64,000 nucleotides of DNA, from contig NZ_NQKQ01000024.1 in assembly GCF_002269505.1 (NCBI RefSeq), forward strand, positions 17,000-80,999. The letters are read 5' to 3'. Under the pieces are notes generated by a model. The model searched no databases, was not told where the DNA came from, and saw only the letters and a list, made by a program, of their open reading frames with translations. Below are positions 8,811 to 19,213 of the stretch, in pieces. This stretch comes from Pseudomonas fragi. GTDB taxonomy: Bacteria; Pseudomonadota; Gammaproteobacteria; Pseudomonadales; Pseudomonadaceae. Both the position numbers and the translations under genes were made by a program. Each line of letters begins with the position of its first letter. The stretch's first letter is position 1.

Positions 8811-10256
8811 TTAGTGCAAGGCCTTTTCGGCCTGTTGAATAGCCGCAAATTCCTCTTCCGGCGTACCGGCCACCAAATGGTGGCGACTGTAGAAAGCGAA
8901 GTAGGCAATTAATACTCCATAGATCACCGCCGCGCCAATCACCACGCGTGGGTCAACCAGGAAACCGGCCACCACCGCAACACAGGCAAGCACCAAAGCA
9001 GTGCCCGAGGTGAAAATCCCGCCCGGAGTGCGATACGGACGCTCCATTTTAGGGCGACGAATACGCAGGGTGATATGCGCGGCCATCATCAGCACATAAG
9101 AAATCGTCGCACCAAACACCGCCACCAGAATCAGCAAGTCGCCTTGCCCGGTCAGTGACAGGCCAAAACCGATGATGCCAGGAATGATCAAGGCCAGTAC
9201 CGGCGCCTTGCTCTTGTTGGTTTCGGACAATTTGCGCGGCAGGTAACCCGCACGGGACAAGGCAAAGATCTGACGCGAGTAGGCGTAAATGATCGAGAAG
9301 AAGCTGGCAATCAGGCCGGCCAAGCCCACCAGGTTCACGAAACCGCCCATCCAGGTCGAGCCGCCATAAGCCTTGCTCAGCGCTTCAACCAGCGGGTTGC
9401 CCGATGCCATCAGGTGGTGCGCACCGGCGCCGCCCGGGCCGATCACCAGAATCAGCAGCGCAAAGGTAGCCAGTACCAGCATGGCGCCGATCAGGCCGCG
9501 AGGCAGGTCGCGCTTGGGGTTCTTGGTTTCTTCGGCGGCCAGTGGCACGCCCTCCACGGCGAGGAAAAACCAGATCGCGTAAGGGATAGCGGCCCATACG
9601 CCGACATAACCGAAGGGCAGGAAGGTGCTGGCGCCCTTGGCTTCGGTGACCGGGATATCCAGCAGGTTGGCGACGCTGAAGTGCGGCACCATCGCGACCA
9701 GAAATACCCCCAGTGCAATAGCTGCTACTGCGGTGATGATAAACATCAGCTTGAGCGCTTCACCGACCCCGAAAATGTGGATGCCGATAAAGATGATGTA
9801 GAACGCCAGGTAGATCATCCAGCCGCCAATACCGAACAGCGACTCGCAATAGGCGCCGATAAAACAGGCAATAGCCGCGGGTGCGATGGCGTATTCGATC
9901 AGGATCGCGGTGCCGGTGAGGAATCCGCCCCAGGGCCCGAAAGCGCTGCGGGCAAAGCCGTAGCCGCCGCCGGCAGTGGGGATCATCGATGACAGTTCGG
10001 CCAGGGAAAAGCACATGCACAAGTACATGGTGGCCATCAGTAGTGTGGCGATAAACATCCCGCCCCAGCCGCCCTGGGCCAGGCCGAAATTCCAGCCGGC
10101 GTAGTCACCCGAGATCACATAGGCCACGCCCAGCCCTACCAGCAGGACCCAGCCGGCAGCGCCTTTTTTCAGTTCGCGTTGTTGGAAATATTCGGAGCCG
10201 ACTTTTTCAAAGTCGACAGAGGACGCCGCCGCAGCGGCAGTAGGTTCGCTAGGCAT
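8811..10256 (-). CDS. eat: Ethanolamine permease
   Basis: APC-superfamily transporter for ethanolamine uptake, 481 residues with about 12 hydrophobic segments. The N-terminus FQQRELKKGAAGWVLLVG and VISGDYAGWNFGLAQGGWGG, followed by MIPTAGGGYGFARSAFGP, is typical of Eat. PLAAEETKNPKRDLPRG is the conserved intracellular loop of this group. The short cytosolic C-terminus ends QQAEKALH. AGGTG lies 6 bases before the ATG. It is first in the eat-eutB-eutC run, with a sigma-54 promoter about 50 bases upstream of its start. Confidence 0.94.
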   Translation of the reverse strand: MPSEPTAAAAASSVDFEKVGSEYFQQRELKKGAAGWVLLVGLGVAYVISGDYAGWNFGLAQGGWGGMFIATLLMATMYLCMCFSLAELSSMIPTAGGGYGFARSAFGPWGGFLTGTAILIEYAIAPAAIACFIGAYCESLFGIGGWMIYLAFYIIFIGIHIFGVGEALKLMFIITAVAAIALGVFLVAMVPHFSVANLLDIPVTEAKGASTFLPFGYVGVWAAIPYAIWFFLAVEGVPLAAEETKNPKRDLPRGLIGAMLVLATFALLILVIGPGGAGAHHLMASGNPLVEALSKAYGGSTWMGGFVNLVGLAGLIASFFSIIYAYSRQIFALSRAGYLPRKLSETNKSKAPVLALIIPGIIGFGLSLTGQGDLLILVAVFGATISYVLMMAAHITLRIRRPKMERPYRTPGGIFTSGTALVLACVAVVAGFLVDPRVVIGAAVIYGVLIAYFAFYSRHHLVAGTPEEEFAAIQQAEKALH

Positions 10257-10305
10257 GGGAATTCACCTGTTCTTTTATAGTTTGAGAAAATATGACAGGG
10301 AGCAA

Positions 10306-10321
10306 AGCAAGAGCTGGGCCA
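10306..10321 (-). promoter_or_regulatory. Sigma-54 (-24/-12) promoter upstream of eat
   Basis: On the minus strand: TGGCCCA-GCTC-TTGCT. The -24 GG and -12 GC are separated by exactly 10 bases, as RpoN requires. It differs from the promoter before the aldehyde dehydrogenase by a single base in the spacer. Expected transcription start is about 10295, giving a leader of about 40 bases. Confidence 0.75.
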
Positions 10322-10353
10322 CAGGGCCCGGTGTAGAGCTATTGATGCCTATT

Positions 10354-10404
10354 TGTGGGAGCGGGCTTGCTCGCGATTCTTTCGCGAGCAGGCTCGCTCC
10401 CACA
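10354..10404. repeat. REP doublet (family B, GTGGGAGCGGGCTTGCTCGCGA type)
   Basis: Inverted arms at 10354-10376 and 10382-10404 with two mismatches and a 5-base loop. It sits between the aldehyde dehydrogenase gene and the eat promoter, so transcripts arriving from the upstream gene must cross it. A second copy lies at 47.3 kb. Confidence 0.8.
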
Positions 10405-10415
10405 GGGTTGCCGGC

Positions 10416-11936
<1,521 letters not shown>

Positions 11937-12000
11937 GGTGGGTGTCTCCTGGCTTTATTGTGCTTATGGGAGGACGCGCAGTGGCGCTGCTACAAGCAGG

Positions 12001-12016
12001 AGCAAGGGCTGGGCCA
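12001..12016 (-). promoter_or_regulatory. Sigma-54 (-24/-12) promoter upstream of the aldehyde dehydrogenase
   Basis: On the minus strand: TGGCCCA-GCCC-TTGCT, with the invariant GG and GC exactly 10 bases apart. Transcription would start near 11990, about 55 bases before the ATG at 11936. It matches the eat promoter almost base for base, pointing to joint control by RpoN. Confidence 0.78.
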
Positions 12017-12080
12017 GATTTGCGAAAGCCTTGCAGGCCGTGGCTTTGCGGGTTTAAGGGGGGCGTTGGGACAGGGCGGA

Positions 12081-12096
12081 TGTCACCGCTGTGACA
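12081..12096. promoter_or_regulatory. Candidate enhancer site 1 (palindrome)
   Basis: Perfect palindrome TGTCAC-CGCT-GTGACA about 65 bases upstream of the -24 element, in the gap shared with the divergent regulator gene. A half-site repeat (GGCTGTGACA) follows directly. Its size and distance fit an upstream activating sequence for an enhancer-binding protein. Confidence 0.6.
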
Positions 12097-12112
12097 CAGT
12101 GGCTGTGACAAT

Positions 12113-12132
12113 TTGTACCATCGCTGGTACAA
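12113..12132. promoter_or_regulatory. Candidate enhancer site 2 (palindrome)
   Basis: Perfect inverted repeat TTGTACC-N6-GGTACAA, about 100 bases upstream of the sigma-54 promoter. It lies 32 bases, centre to centre about three helical turns, from site 1. Two such sites would suit binding by a hexamer-forming EatR. Confidence 0.6.
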
Positions 12133-12282
12133 GCGATGACCGGCGGGTCAGTTCGCGATTGCAATGGTCGGTGAGCAAGAGGATGCTGGGTGTTCGGTTT
12201 GGACTGGATCCTTGTTGCCGCTGAGGGACGTTTGCCTCTGCCGAGCACGGGACCGCCGAGACAGAGCGGAGAACAATAAGAA

Positions 12283-14169
12283 ATGCACAGTACCGATCTA
12301 CGCCGTCACGCACGGCAAGTCATTGATGTCACCCAGGGCCGCCCTCAGGGGTGCGACCCGTCTATCGTCCGTTCCTGGCAGCGCTGCCTGGAGGACTATC
12401 ACCTCGATCCTGCGCAAACCATCGCCCCTACCGTGCTAGAGCAGGGCCGTATTCTCGAAGGCCGCGAGCGGTTGCAGCAGGTGCTGAAAATTGCCGGTCA
12501 CGAAATGAACAGCCTGCATCAGCAGCTCTCCGGTGCCGGGCACGCGGTACTGCTGACCGATGCCCGCGGCGTGATTCTCAACTGTGTCACTGCCCCCTCC
12601 GAACGCAAGGTGTTCGAGCAGGCCGGGCTGTGGCTGGGGGCAGACTGGAGCGAAGCGCGGGAGGGCACCAACGGGATCGGCACGTGCCTGGTCGAGCGCC
12701 AGGCATTGACCATCCATCAGGATGAACACTTTCGCGGTCGGCACACCGGGCTGACCTGCTCGGCCAGCCCGGTGTTCGATCCGCAGGGCGAATTGCTGGC
12801 GGTGCTCGATGTCTCTTCGGCGCGTCATGAAGCTTCGCGCCAGAGCCAGTTTCACACGATGGCGCTGGTCAATCTGTCAGCCAAAATCATCGAAAATAGC
12901 TACTTCCTCGGGCATTTCGAAAATCAGTGGCTGCTGCGTTTTCATCTGCAGGCAGAGTCTGTGGGGTTGTTCAGTGAAGGCATGCTGGCGTTTGACGGTG
13001 ATGGAGTGATTTGCGCCGTCAATCAAAGCGCCTTGAACCTGCTGGGCCATGTGCGCGGCAGTTTGCTTGGGCAATTGATCGACAGTGTTTTCGATTGTTC
13101 GCCTGATGAGCTGTTCGCTCGGGCCACCCCCCAGGCCACTGCCAGTTGGCCGCTGCATACCCGCGACGGGCGTCGGCTGTTTGCAGCCCTGCGCGGCCAG
13201 CCGCGACACTCGCCGGCACCGATCACTGTAAAAGTTGAGCCGCAGCGCCCGCGCCAGAGCGGCATTTGTCTGGGCGATGAAGCCTTGCAGGTTGATTTTC
13301 GCCGCGCGTTGCGGGTGTTTGAACGTGATGTACCGCTGCTGATCAATGGTGAGACCGGTTCGGGCAAAGAGGCCTTTGCCAAAGCCGTGCACCAGGCCAG
13401 CTTGCGCAGCAGCAAACCCTTTGTGGCGCTCAATTGCGCGTCGATTCCAGAAAGCCTGATCGAGAGCGAGTTGTTCGGTTATCGCGGCGGCAGTTTTACT
13501 GGAGCGCGCAAGGAGGGCATGCAGGGCAAGTTGCAGCAGGCCGACGGTGGCACCTTGTTTCTGGATGAAATCGGCGATATGCCGCTGGCGCTGCAAACCC
13601 GTCTGTTGAGGGTGCTGGAGGATCGTCTGGTGGTGCCCATTGGTGGCGAGCCGATGGCAGTGAACGTGCGCATTATTAGTGCTACCCACCGCAATCTGCA
13701 GGAGCGGGTGGTCGATGGCAGTTTTCGCGAGGACTTGTATTATCGCCTTAACGGGCTGGAAGTGGCTTTGCCGGCGCTGCGCGAGCGTACGGACAAATCC
13801 CAGTTGCTGGACTTTCTGCTGGCTGAAGAGGCGGGTGAACAACAACTGCAGATCAGCCACGGGGCGCGAGAGGCGTTGCTGAATTTTCCGTGGCCGGGCA
13901 ACGTGCGCCAATTGCGCAACGTGTTGCGCACCCTGGCGGCACTCTGTGAAAACGACGTGATCCAGTTCGACGATCTGCCGGCCACTGTTCGCCTGGCTCC
14001 GTGCAAGGCCCCTGAACCTTGTGAACACCCGCTTGAGGATGCCGAAAAACAGGCCTTGTTGCTGGCGCTCGAACTGCACCGCTGGCATATGACCCATACG
14101 GCACTGCAACTGGGGGTGAGCCGCAATACCCTGTATAGAAAGCTGCGCAAGCACGGGATTGAGCGGTAA
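12283..14169 (+). CDS. eatR: Sigma-54-dependent enhancer-binding regulator of ethanolamine catabolism (EatR-like, AcoR family)
   Basis: A 628-residue activator transcribed divergently from the ALDH-eat-eutBC genes. An N-terminal sensory region has a GAF-like domain (about residues 75-205, GAGHAVLLTDARGVILNC and EGTNGIGTCLVERQALTI). A PAS-like segment follows (about 225-280). The AAA+ domain has Walker A GETGSGKEAFAK, the sigma-54 contact loop as GSFTGARKEG (GSFTGA rather than GAFTGA, usual in AcoR-like proteins) and Walker B GGTLFLDEIGDMP. A Fis-type helix-turn-helix (TALQLGVSRNTLYRKLRKHG) closes it. In P. aeruginosa the equivalent gene (PA4021, EatR) works with RpoN to switch on this pathway. 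The effector is presumably ethanolamine; that is inference. Confidence 0.9.
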   Translation: MHSTDLRRHARQVIDVTQGRPQGCDPSIVRSWQRCLEDYHLDPAQTIAPTVLEQGRILEGRERLQQVLKIAGHEMNSLHQQLSGAGHAVLLTDARGVILNCVTAPSERKVFEQAGLWLGADWSEAREGTNGIGTCLVERQALTIHQDEHFRGRHTGLTCSASPVFDPQGELLAVLDVSSARHEASRQSQFHTMALVNLSAKIIENSYFLGHFENQWLLRFHLQAESVGLFSEGMLAFDGDGVICAVNQSALNLLGHVRGSLLGQLIDSVFDCSPDELFARATPQATASWPLHTRDGRRLFAALRGQPRHSPAPITVKVEPQRPRQSGICLGDEALQVDFRRALRVFERDVPLLINGETGSGKEAFAKAVHQASLRSSKPFVALNCASIPESLIESELFGYRGGSFTGARKEGMQGKLQQADGGTLFLDEIGDMPLALQTRLLRVLEDRLVVPIGGEPMAVNVRIISATHRNLQERVVDGSFREDLYYRLNGLEVALPALRERTDKSQLLDFLLAEEAGEQQLQISHGAREALLNFPWPGNVRQLRNVLRTLAALCENDVIQFDDLPATVRLAPCKAPEPCEHPLEDAEKQALLLALELHRWHMTHTALQLGVSRNTLYRKLRKHGIER

Positions 14170-14174
14170 TGCTT

Positions 14175-14324
14175 AAAAGCCCCTCACCCCAACCCTCTCC
14201 CGGAGGGAGAGGGGGCTGACCGAGTTGATGCTGGATTCAATTTAGCCCTATCAGACTGACGGGATTCTGAAATATCCCCCGATCGGCTCCCTCTCCCTCA
14301 GGGAGAGGGTTGGGGTGAGGGCTT
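14175..14324. repeat. REP doublet (family C, CCCTCACCCCAACCCTCTCCC type)
   Basis: Left arm begins AAAAGCCCCTCACCCCAACC at 14175 and contains CTCTCCCGGAGGGAGAGG, itself a hairpin. The right arm (14285-14324) is its inverted copy ending GTTGGGGTGAGGGCTT. The two flank about 65 bases of unrelated spacer. It separates the regulator gene from mpl. Confidence 0.85.
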
Positions 14325-14402
14325 CTAGCAGGCGAGCAGAATCATCAGGTGCGAAAAACCCCCTCCTACGCTACCCTTCGCCGATGATTTACGAGGTCGA
14401 CT

Positions 14403-15752
14403 ATGCACATTCATATTCTTGGTATTTGCGGCACTTTCATGGGTTCGCTGGCGGTTCTGGCCAAAGAACTGGGCCATCACGTTACGGGTTCCGACGCCAA
14501 CGTCTATCCGCCAATGAGCACCCAGCTGCAAGCTCAAGGTATTGAATTGACTCAGGGCTATGACCCGGCTCAGCTCGATCCGGCCCCCGATCTGGTGGTG
14601 ATCGGCAATGCGCTGTCGCGTGGCAACCCGGCGGTGGAGTATGTCCTGAACAAGGGCCTGCCTTACGTGTCCGGCCCGCAATGGCTGGCCGACCATGTTC
14701 TGCAAGGTCGCTGGGTACTGGCTGTGGCCGGGACCCACGGCAAAACCACGACCAGCAGCATGCTGGCCTGGGTGCTGGAGCACGCAGGCATGGCTCCGGG
14801 GTTCCTGATTGGCGGCGTCCCGCAAAATTTTGCCGTGTCGGCCCGTTTGGGCGACACGCCGTTCTTTGTGGTTGAAGCCGATGAATATGACAGCGCCTTC
14901 TTCGACAAACGCTCCAAGTTTGTCCACTACCGTCCGCGCACGGCGATCCTCAATAATCTTGAGTTCGATCATGCGGACATCTTCCCGGATTTACCTGCAA
15001 TCGAGCGGCAATTCCACCACTTGGTGCGTACCATCCCGAGTGAAGGGCTGGTGATCCACCCGACCACCGAGCCTGCATTGCAGCGTGTGATCGAGATGGG
15101 TTGCTGGACGCCGGTACAGACCACGGGGGTTGATGGCCAATGGCAAGCCAGGCTGCTCAGCGACGACGGTTCGCGTTTTGAAGTGCTGTTTGAAGGCGTG
15201 CTGCAAGGCACCGTCGAGTGGGATATGACCGGCCAGCACAACGTCGCCAATGCCCTGGCGACCCTGGCGGCTGCCCGCCATGTAGGCGTAGTGCCGAGCA
15301 TGGCCATTGACGGGCTGAGCGCGTTCAAAAGCGTGAAACGGCGCATGGAAAAGGTTGCCGAAGTTCATGGTATTACCATCTACGACGACTTTGCCCACCA
15401 CCCGACGGCGATCGCGACCACCCTCGATGGCCTGCGCAAGCATATCGGTGACGCGCCGTTGATCGCGGTGATTGAGCCGCGCTCCAACTCCATGAAACTC
15501 GGTGCCCACCGCGATGGCCTGCCGCAAAGCGTGGTGCAGGCCGATCATGTGGTCTGGTACGCACCGGCCAATCTTGGCTGGGACCTGGCTGCAACAGTTG
15601 CATCGAGCCCGGTGCCGACCAACGTATGCGATTCGCTGGATGCGATTATTGCCGAGGTCAAAACCCGGGTGAAACCCGGTACTCATGTGGTGATCATGAG
15701 CAACGGCGGCTTTGGCGGCCTGCATGGCAAACTGGCGGAAGCGCTGCAATGA
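14403..15752 (+). CDS. mpl: UDP-N-acetylmuramate:L-Ala-gamma-D-Glu-meso-DAP ligase
   Basis: Peptidoglycan recycling enzyme that joins the salvaged tripeptide directly to UDP-MurNAc using ATP. The 449-residue protein opens MHIHILGICGTFMGSLAVLA, a Mur-type Rossmann start. Its P-loop is GTHGKTTTSSMLAW. NNLEFDHADIF and GQHNVANALATLAAA are central-domain motifs, and IYDDFAHHPTAIATTL is the Mpl/MurC C-terminal signature. Its TGA overlaps the ATG of ubiX, so the two are coupled. Confidence 0.96.
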   Translation: MHIHILGICGTFMGSLAVLAKELGHHVTGSDANVYPPMSTQLQAQGIELTQGYDPAQLDPAPDLVVIGNALSRGNPAVEYVLNKGLPYVSGPQWLADHVLQGRWVLAVAGTHGKTTTSSMLAWVLEHAGMAPGFLIGGVPQNFAVSARLGDTPFFVVEADEYDSAFFDKRSKFVHYRPRTAILNNLEFDHADIFPDLPAIERQFHHLVRTIPSEGLVIHPTTEPALQRVIEMGCWTPVQTTGVDGQWQARLLSDDGSRFEVLFEGVLQGTVEWDMTGQHNVANALATLAAARHVGVVPSMAIDGLSAFKSVKRRMEKVAEVHGITIYDDFAHHPTAIATTLDGLRKHIGDAPLIAVIEPRSNSMKLGAHRDGLPQSVVQADHVVWYAPANLGWDLAATVASSPVPTNVCDSLDAIIAEVKTRVKPGTHVVIMSNGGFGGLHGKLAEALQ

Positions 15753-16378
15753 GTGGGCCTGAACGCATAACCCTGGCGGTCACCGGGGCTTCCGGCATGC
15801 CCTACGCCCTGCGTCTGCTCGATTGCCTGGTGCGGGAAGACCGTGAAGTGCACTTCCTGATCTCCAAGGCGGCGCAATTGGTCATGGCGACCGAAACGGA
15901 CGTCAACCTGCCGCCAAAGCCACAGGCAATGCAGACGTTTCTGACTGAATACACAGGCGCTGCTGCCGGGCAGATTCGCGTGTACGGCAAGGAAGACTGG
16001 ATGTCGCCAGTCGCTTCAGGGTCGGGAGCGCCTGCGGCAATGGTAGTGGTGCCGTGTTCTACCGGCACCTTGTCGGCGATTGCCACCGGAGCTTGCAACA
16101 ACCTGATTGAGCGGGCGGCCGACGTGACGCTCAAGGAGCGCCGCCAGTTGATTCTGGTGCCGCGTGAAGCACCGTATTCCAGTATTCACCTGGAAAACAT
16201 GCTCAAACTGTCCAATATGGGCGCGGTGATCGTGCCAGCATCGCCGGGCTTTTATCACCAGCCGCAGACCATCGATGATCTGGTGGATTTTGTGGTAGCG
16301 CGCATTCTCAATCTGCTCAACATCCCCCAGGACATGCTGCCGCGCTGGGGTGAGCATCATGTTGGCGGTGATGAGTAA
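15749..16378 (+). CDS. ubiX: Flavin prenyltransferase UbiX
   Basis: Transfers a dimethylallyl group to FMN, making the prenylated flavin cofactor of the UbiD decarboxylase in ubiquinone synthesis. The 209-residue protein begins MSGPERITLAVTGASGMPYALRLL. VVVPCSTGTLSAIATGACNNLIERAADVTLKE and LVPREAPYSSIHLENMLKL are diagnostic, as is PASPGFYHQPQTIDDLVDF. The ATG overlaps the mpl stop by 4 bases. The neighbouring small lipoprotein gene overlaps its 3' end. Confidence 0.97.
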   Translation: MSGPERITLAVTGASGMPYALRLLDCLVREDREVHFLISKAAQLVMATETDVNLPPKPQAMQTFLTEYTGAAAGQIRVYGKEDWMSPVASGSGAPAAMVVVPCSTGTLSAIATGACNNLIERAADVTLKERRQLILVPREAPYSSIHLENMLKLSNMGAVIVPASPGFYHQPQTIDDLVDFVVARILNLLNIPQDMLPRWGEHHVGGDE

Positions 16379-16658
16379 GGCGCTGTTGGCACTGCTAGTA
16401 GCGGCTCTGGTGTGTGGATGCGCCAGCGTTCGCACGCTGGATGCCGCCAAGCCCGGCGCGCCCGTGGTCTATTCGGGTACCCGCCTGGACCTGTATGCGT
16501 TGGAGGGCGGGTGCTGTGCCAAGGATCGCTTTGGCGCCGATGCACCGCGTTACCCGGGCCTTGACCTGCCCGCCAGCGCATTGCTCGACACAGTACTGTT
16601 GCCGCTGTCAGTGCTGACGGTGCTGGGCGTAGGGTTTCAGGCCAGTGGCGGCCTGTAA
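16359..16658 (+). CDS. Small YceK/YidQ-like lipoprotein
   Basis: About 99 residues. A hydrophobic signal (MSKALLALLVAALVCGC) ends in a lipobox-like VCGC, so the product should be a lipoprotein. The mature part (TLDAAKPGAPVVYSGTRLDLYALEGGC, then YPGLDLPASALLDTVLLPLSVL) resembles the YceK/DUF1375 family, of unknown function. The start is uncertain: ATG at 16359 follows GGGGTGAG and is preferred; GTG 16350 and ATG 16371 are alternatives. It overlaps the end of ubiX by 20 bases. It has a cysteine pair (GGCC) just after residue 50. Confidence 0.75.
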   Translation: MLAVMSKALLALLVAALVCGCASVRTLDAAKPGAPVVYSGTRLDLYALEGGCCAKDRFGADAPRYPGLDLPASALLDTVLLPLSVLTVLGVGFQASGGL

Positions 16659-16674
16659 TCCACCGCCAGGGTGA

Positions 16675-17316
16675 CTATTTACCCAGCTTGCGCAGTTCAT
16701 CCGACTCGATCACCCGCACCCCGTCCTGTTCTTCCAGCGCCAGTCGCCACAGCGCACGGGCCAGTTGGCAGGCTTCAATGCCGTGGTACTTGCCCGGAAT
16801 CAGTTTGGACAATGGCCCGGCGATCTGTTCGGCCAGGCGGGGCTCGACGCGATCACCCAGCAGCAGCGAAGGGCGTGCGATGGTCAGTTGCGGCCAGCTC
16901 TGTGCGCGTAAAGATTGCTCCATCTCGCCTTTGACCCGGTTATAAAACACCGAGGATTTGGGGTCGGCGCCAATCGCGCTGACCACCACCAGATGGCGTG
17001 CGCCCATTTCCCGGGCGCGCTTGGCGAAAGCCACCACCATGTCATGGTCGACGGCGCGGAAGGCGGCTTCGGAGCCGGCCTGTTTGATCGTGGTGCCCAG
17101 GCAGCAAAAGGCCACATCAACCCGGCCACTGAGCTGGGGCAGGAACACCACCGGGTCACCTACCGGGTTTTCCAGGCGCGGATGCGCTGCCAGGGGTTTG
17201 CGCGAAGGGGCAAGCACGCGGGTGATGGTGGGCTCATTGAGCAGGCGGTCGAGCAGCAGTTCGCCCGTAAGGCCAGTGGCCCCGGCGAGCAGGATATGTG
17301 AAGGCGTCAAGTGCAT
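16675..17316 (-). CDS. NAD(P)-binding Rossmann-fold oxidoreductase (TIP30/atypical SDR-like)
   Basis: 213 residues from ATG at 17316, which follows AAGGGAGAA. The N-terminus ILLAGATGLTGELLLDRLL is a GxxGxxG dinucleotide-binding motif. CCLGTTIKQAGSEAAFRAVDHD and HLVVVSAIGADPKSSVFYNRVKGEME follow; the latter has the YxxxK arrangement of SDR proteins and resembles the TIP30/HTATIP2 group. The substrate is unknown. It is convergent with the small lipoprotein gene, only 16 bases away. Confidence 0.8.
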   Translation of the reverse strand: MHLTPSHILLAGATGLTGELLLDRLLNEPTITRVLAPSRKPLAAHPRLENPVGDPVVFLPQLSGRVDVAFCCLGTTIKQAGSEAAFRAVDHDMVVAFAKRAREMGARHLVVVSAIGADPKSSVFYNRVKGEMEQSLRAQSWPQLTIARPSLLLGDRVEPRLAEQIAGPLSKLIPGKYHGIEACQLARALWRLALEEQDGVRVIESDELRKLGK

Positions 17317-17365
17317 AGTGTTTCTCCCTTGATACAAACAGCTTAGTCATTGCAGGGGTATTTGC

Positions 17366-19048
17366 TTACTGCAAAGCCTGTTTTGCCTGTTGCTGACGTA
17401 AGCGTTGCCAGTGGGTCAGAACGCCTTTTGGCGCCCATATTTGCGGTTCGGAAGGCTCGTAGCCATCAGCCTGTTCGCGCTCGGCGACATACTGTTTGGC
17501 CAGTTTGAAGGCTTTTTGCAGGTCGTCGGTCTGGTTCAGCGCCTGGGCAAACAAGGCATTGCCGAAGTAAGTGAAGTCGGCCTCTTCAGAGCAGCCGAAT
17601 GACACGCGATCAGCCTGGGATGCCGTCATGATCAGGGTTTTTTCGTCCTTGAGTGCAGGAATGAAACCGCCTGAATAGCAGGATGAAATCACGATGATCT
17701 TGTCACGATTTTTTAGCGGGGCCAGGGCTGCCGCCAGTTCGTCGGCGGGCAGGTCGGCCAGTTCCATGCGTGGCTGGTCGAGTACCAGTTCGTGCTCCTG
17801 GGTGCCGTGGCTGGTCAGGTAAATGAAAACCAGGTCTTCGGGGCCGGTACGTTTGGCCAGGGTGGTGGCTGCGCGGTGCAGGTTTTCGCGAGTTGCCATG
17901 GGCCGGTCGAGCAGATGGTCACGGTGGTTCACCAGGGTGATCTGGCCGTGACTGCCAAAGCGGCTGGCGAGCATGTTGCTGACGTAATCGGCTTCGCGCT
18001 TGAAGACGCTTTGCTTGCCGTCGCCTGCCAGTACCAGGCTGTACAGCTCGATGGCCGGGGTGGAAGGGGGCACGCTGGCCAGCGCCTTGTTGAGTAGCGT
18101 GCCCTGGTTGAGCAGGCCCAGTTCCAGCGGGTCGGGCAAGAGTGTGCCCTTGGCGTCACGCACCCGTTGGCCGTTGAGCCAGTAGCCGCTTTGGACGGTA
18201 CCGTCGCTCAGGGTCAGGGTGCCCTGGCCCTGATAGGTGTCTGCGGCGAATTCGCCGTCAAAGTTGCTGCCGTCAGGCATGCTCAAATGGCCAGGGCCGT
18301 TGAAGCGCCATTCGTTGAACATGCCGCGATAGTGGCTGCCGTCGATACCGATCAGCTCGCCCTTGCCGGTCAATGCGCCGTCCTTGAAGTCGCCGATCCA
18401 CACATCGCCGTCGGCATTTTCATAGCGGCCCTTGCCGTTGAGCTGGTTGTGCTTGAACGCGCCCTCATACTGGTCGCCGTCGGCGCTGTTGAACACGCCG
18501 TTGCCTTCCAGCTCGCCATTGACGAATTCGCCGACAAACTCATTGCCGCTGGCGTCGCTGCGCCTGCCGGTCCCCTGGGGTTTGCCGTGGGCAAACTGGC
18601 CCTGGTACTGGCTGCCGTCTTCCAGCTCCAGATGGCCTTCGCCCGAGAACTGGTCATCCTTGAAGTCGCCGCGATAGCTCAGGGTACCTTGCTTGAGCGT
18701 GCCTTCGCCCTCGCGGTTGCCCAGCTTGAACCCGCCCTCGTAGGTGCTGTCGTGGGTAATCAGGCGGCCATGGCCGCTGTACAGGCCTTGGGCGAAATCG
18801 CCACGATAGCTATCGCCATTGCTGGCGTGCCACTCGCCCTGGCCGTGCCACTGGCCATTTTTGAAATCCCCTGCGTACCAATTACCGTTCGGGTAGTCGA
18901 TACGCCCCTGGCCCTGCAGCAACCCGTCAACCACTTCGCCGCGGTAGCGCCCGCCATCGGGCAGGCGTGCGTCGGGCGGTGACAGTGATTCACCGTCACC
19001 ACAGGCCGTCAGCAGCAGGGTCAAAACAAGGGGGGCAAGTGGGCGCAT
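17366..19048 (-). CDS. MORN-repeat lipoprotein with C13/caspase-like peptidase domain
   Basis: A 560-residue predicted lipoprotein. The signal peptide MRPLAPLVLTLLLTAC places the lipidated cysteine at 16. Residues about 34-290 hold eleven to twelve 23-residue MORN repeats (for example SYRGDFAQGLYSGHG, QYEGAFKHNQLNGKG). A clan CD cysteine peptidase domain of the C13/caspase-like type follows, about 335-530. Its catalytic histidine is His414 in YLTSHGTQEHE and the cysteine is Cys457 in VISSCYSGGF, both preceded by hydrophobic strands. Such fusions occur in other pseudomonads as C13 family peptidase; function and substrates are unknown. The export signal implies action in the periplasm or at the outer membrane. 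It is monocistronic. Confidence 0.88.
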   Translation of the reverse strand: MRPLAPLVLTLLLTACGDGESLSPPDARLPDGGRYRGEVVDGLLQGQGRIDYPNGNWYAGDFKNGQWHGQGEWHASNGDSYRGDFAQGLYSGHGRLITHDSTYEGGFKLGNREGEGTLKQGTLSYRGDFKDDQFSGEGHLELEDGSQYQGQFAHGKPQGTGRRSDASGNEFVGEFVNGELEGNGVFNSADGDQYEGAFKHNQLNGKGRYENADGDVWIGDFKDGALTGKGELIGIDGSHYRGMFNEWRFNGPGHLSMPDGSNFDGEFAADTYQGQGTLTLSDGTVQSGYWLNGQRVRDAKGTLLPDPLELGLLNQGTLLNKALASVPPSTPAIELYSLVLAGDGKQSVFKREADYVSNMLASRFGSHGQITLVNHRDHLLDRPMATRENLHRAATTLAKRTGPEDLVFIYLTSHGTQEHELVLDQPRMELADLPADELAAALAPLKNRDKIIVISSCYSGGFIPALKDEKTLIMTASQADRVSFGCSEEADFTYFGNALFAQALNQTDDLQKAFKLAKQYVAEREQADGYEPSEPQIWAPKGVLTHWQRLRQQQAKQALQ

Positions 19049-19213
19049 AACGGGATCCGGTTAATTAAGCCACCGAGTATGCCGCAGCAATACAGGCTGT
19101 CTATAGGCTCGGATGAAACATCAACAGTTATTCATGCCAAGGTGTAAGCCAGGGCCGTTGGTCGGCGGGACGTGCTTATAATGCGGCACAAAAATATTCG
19201 CTGGAGAGGTGAA

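Noticed and set aside
12877..14154. 425-codon open frame opposite eatR
   Set aside because: Antisense shadow; composition typical of a reversed GC-rich gene.
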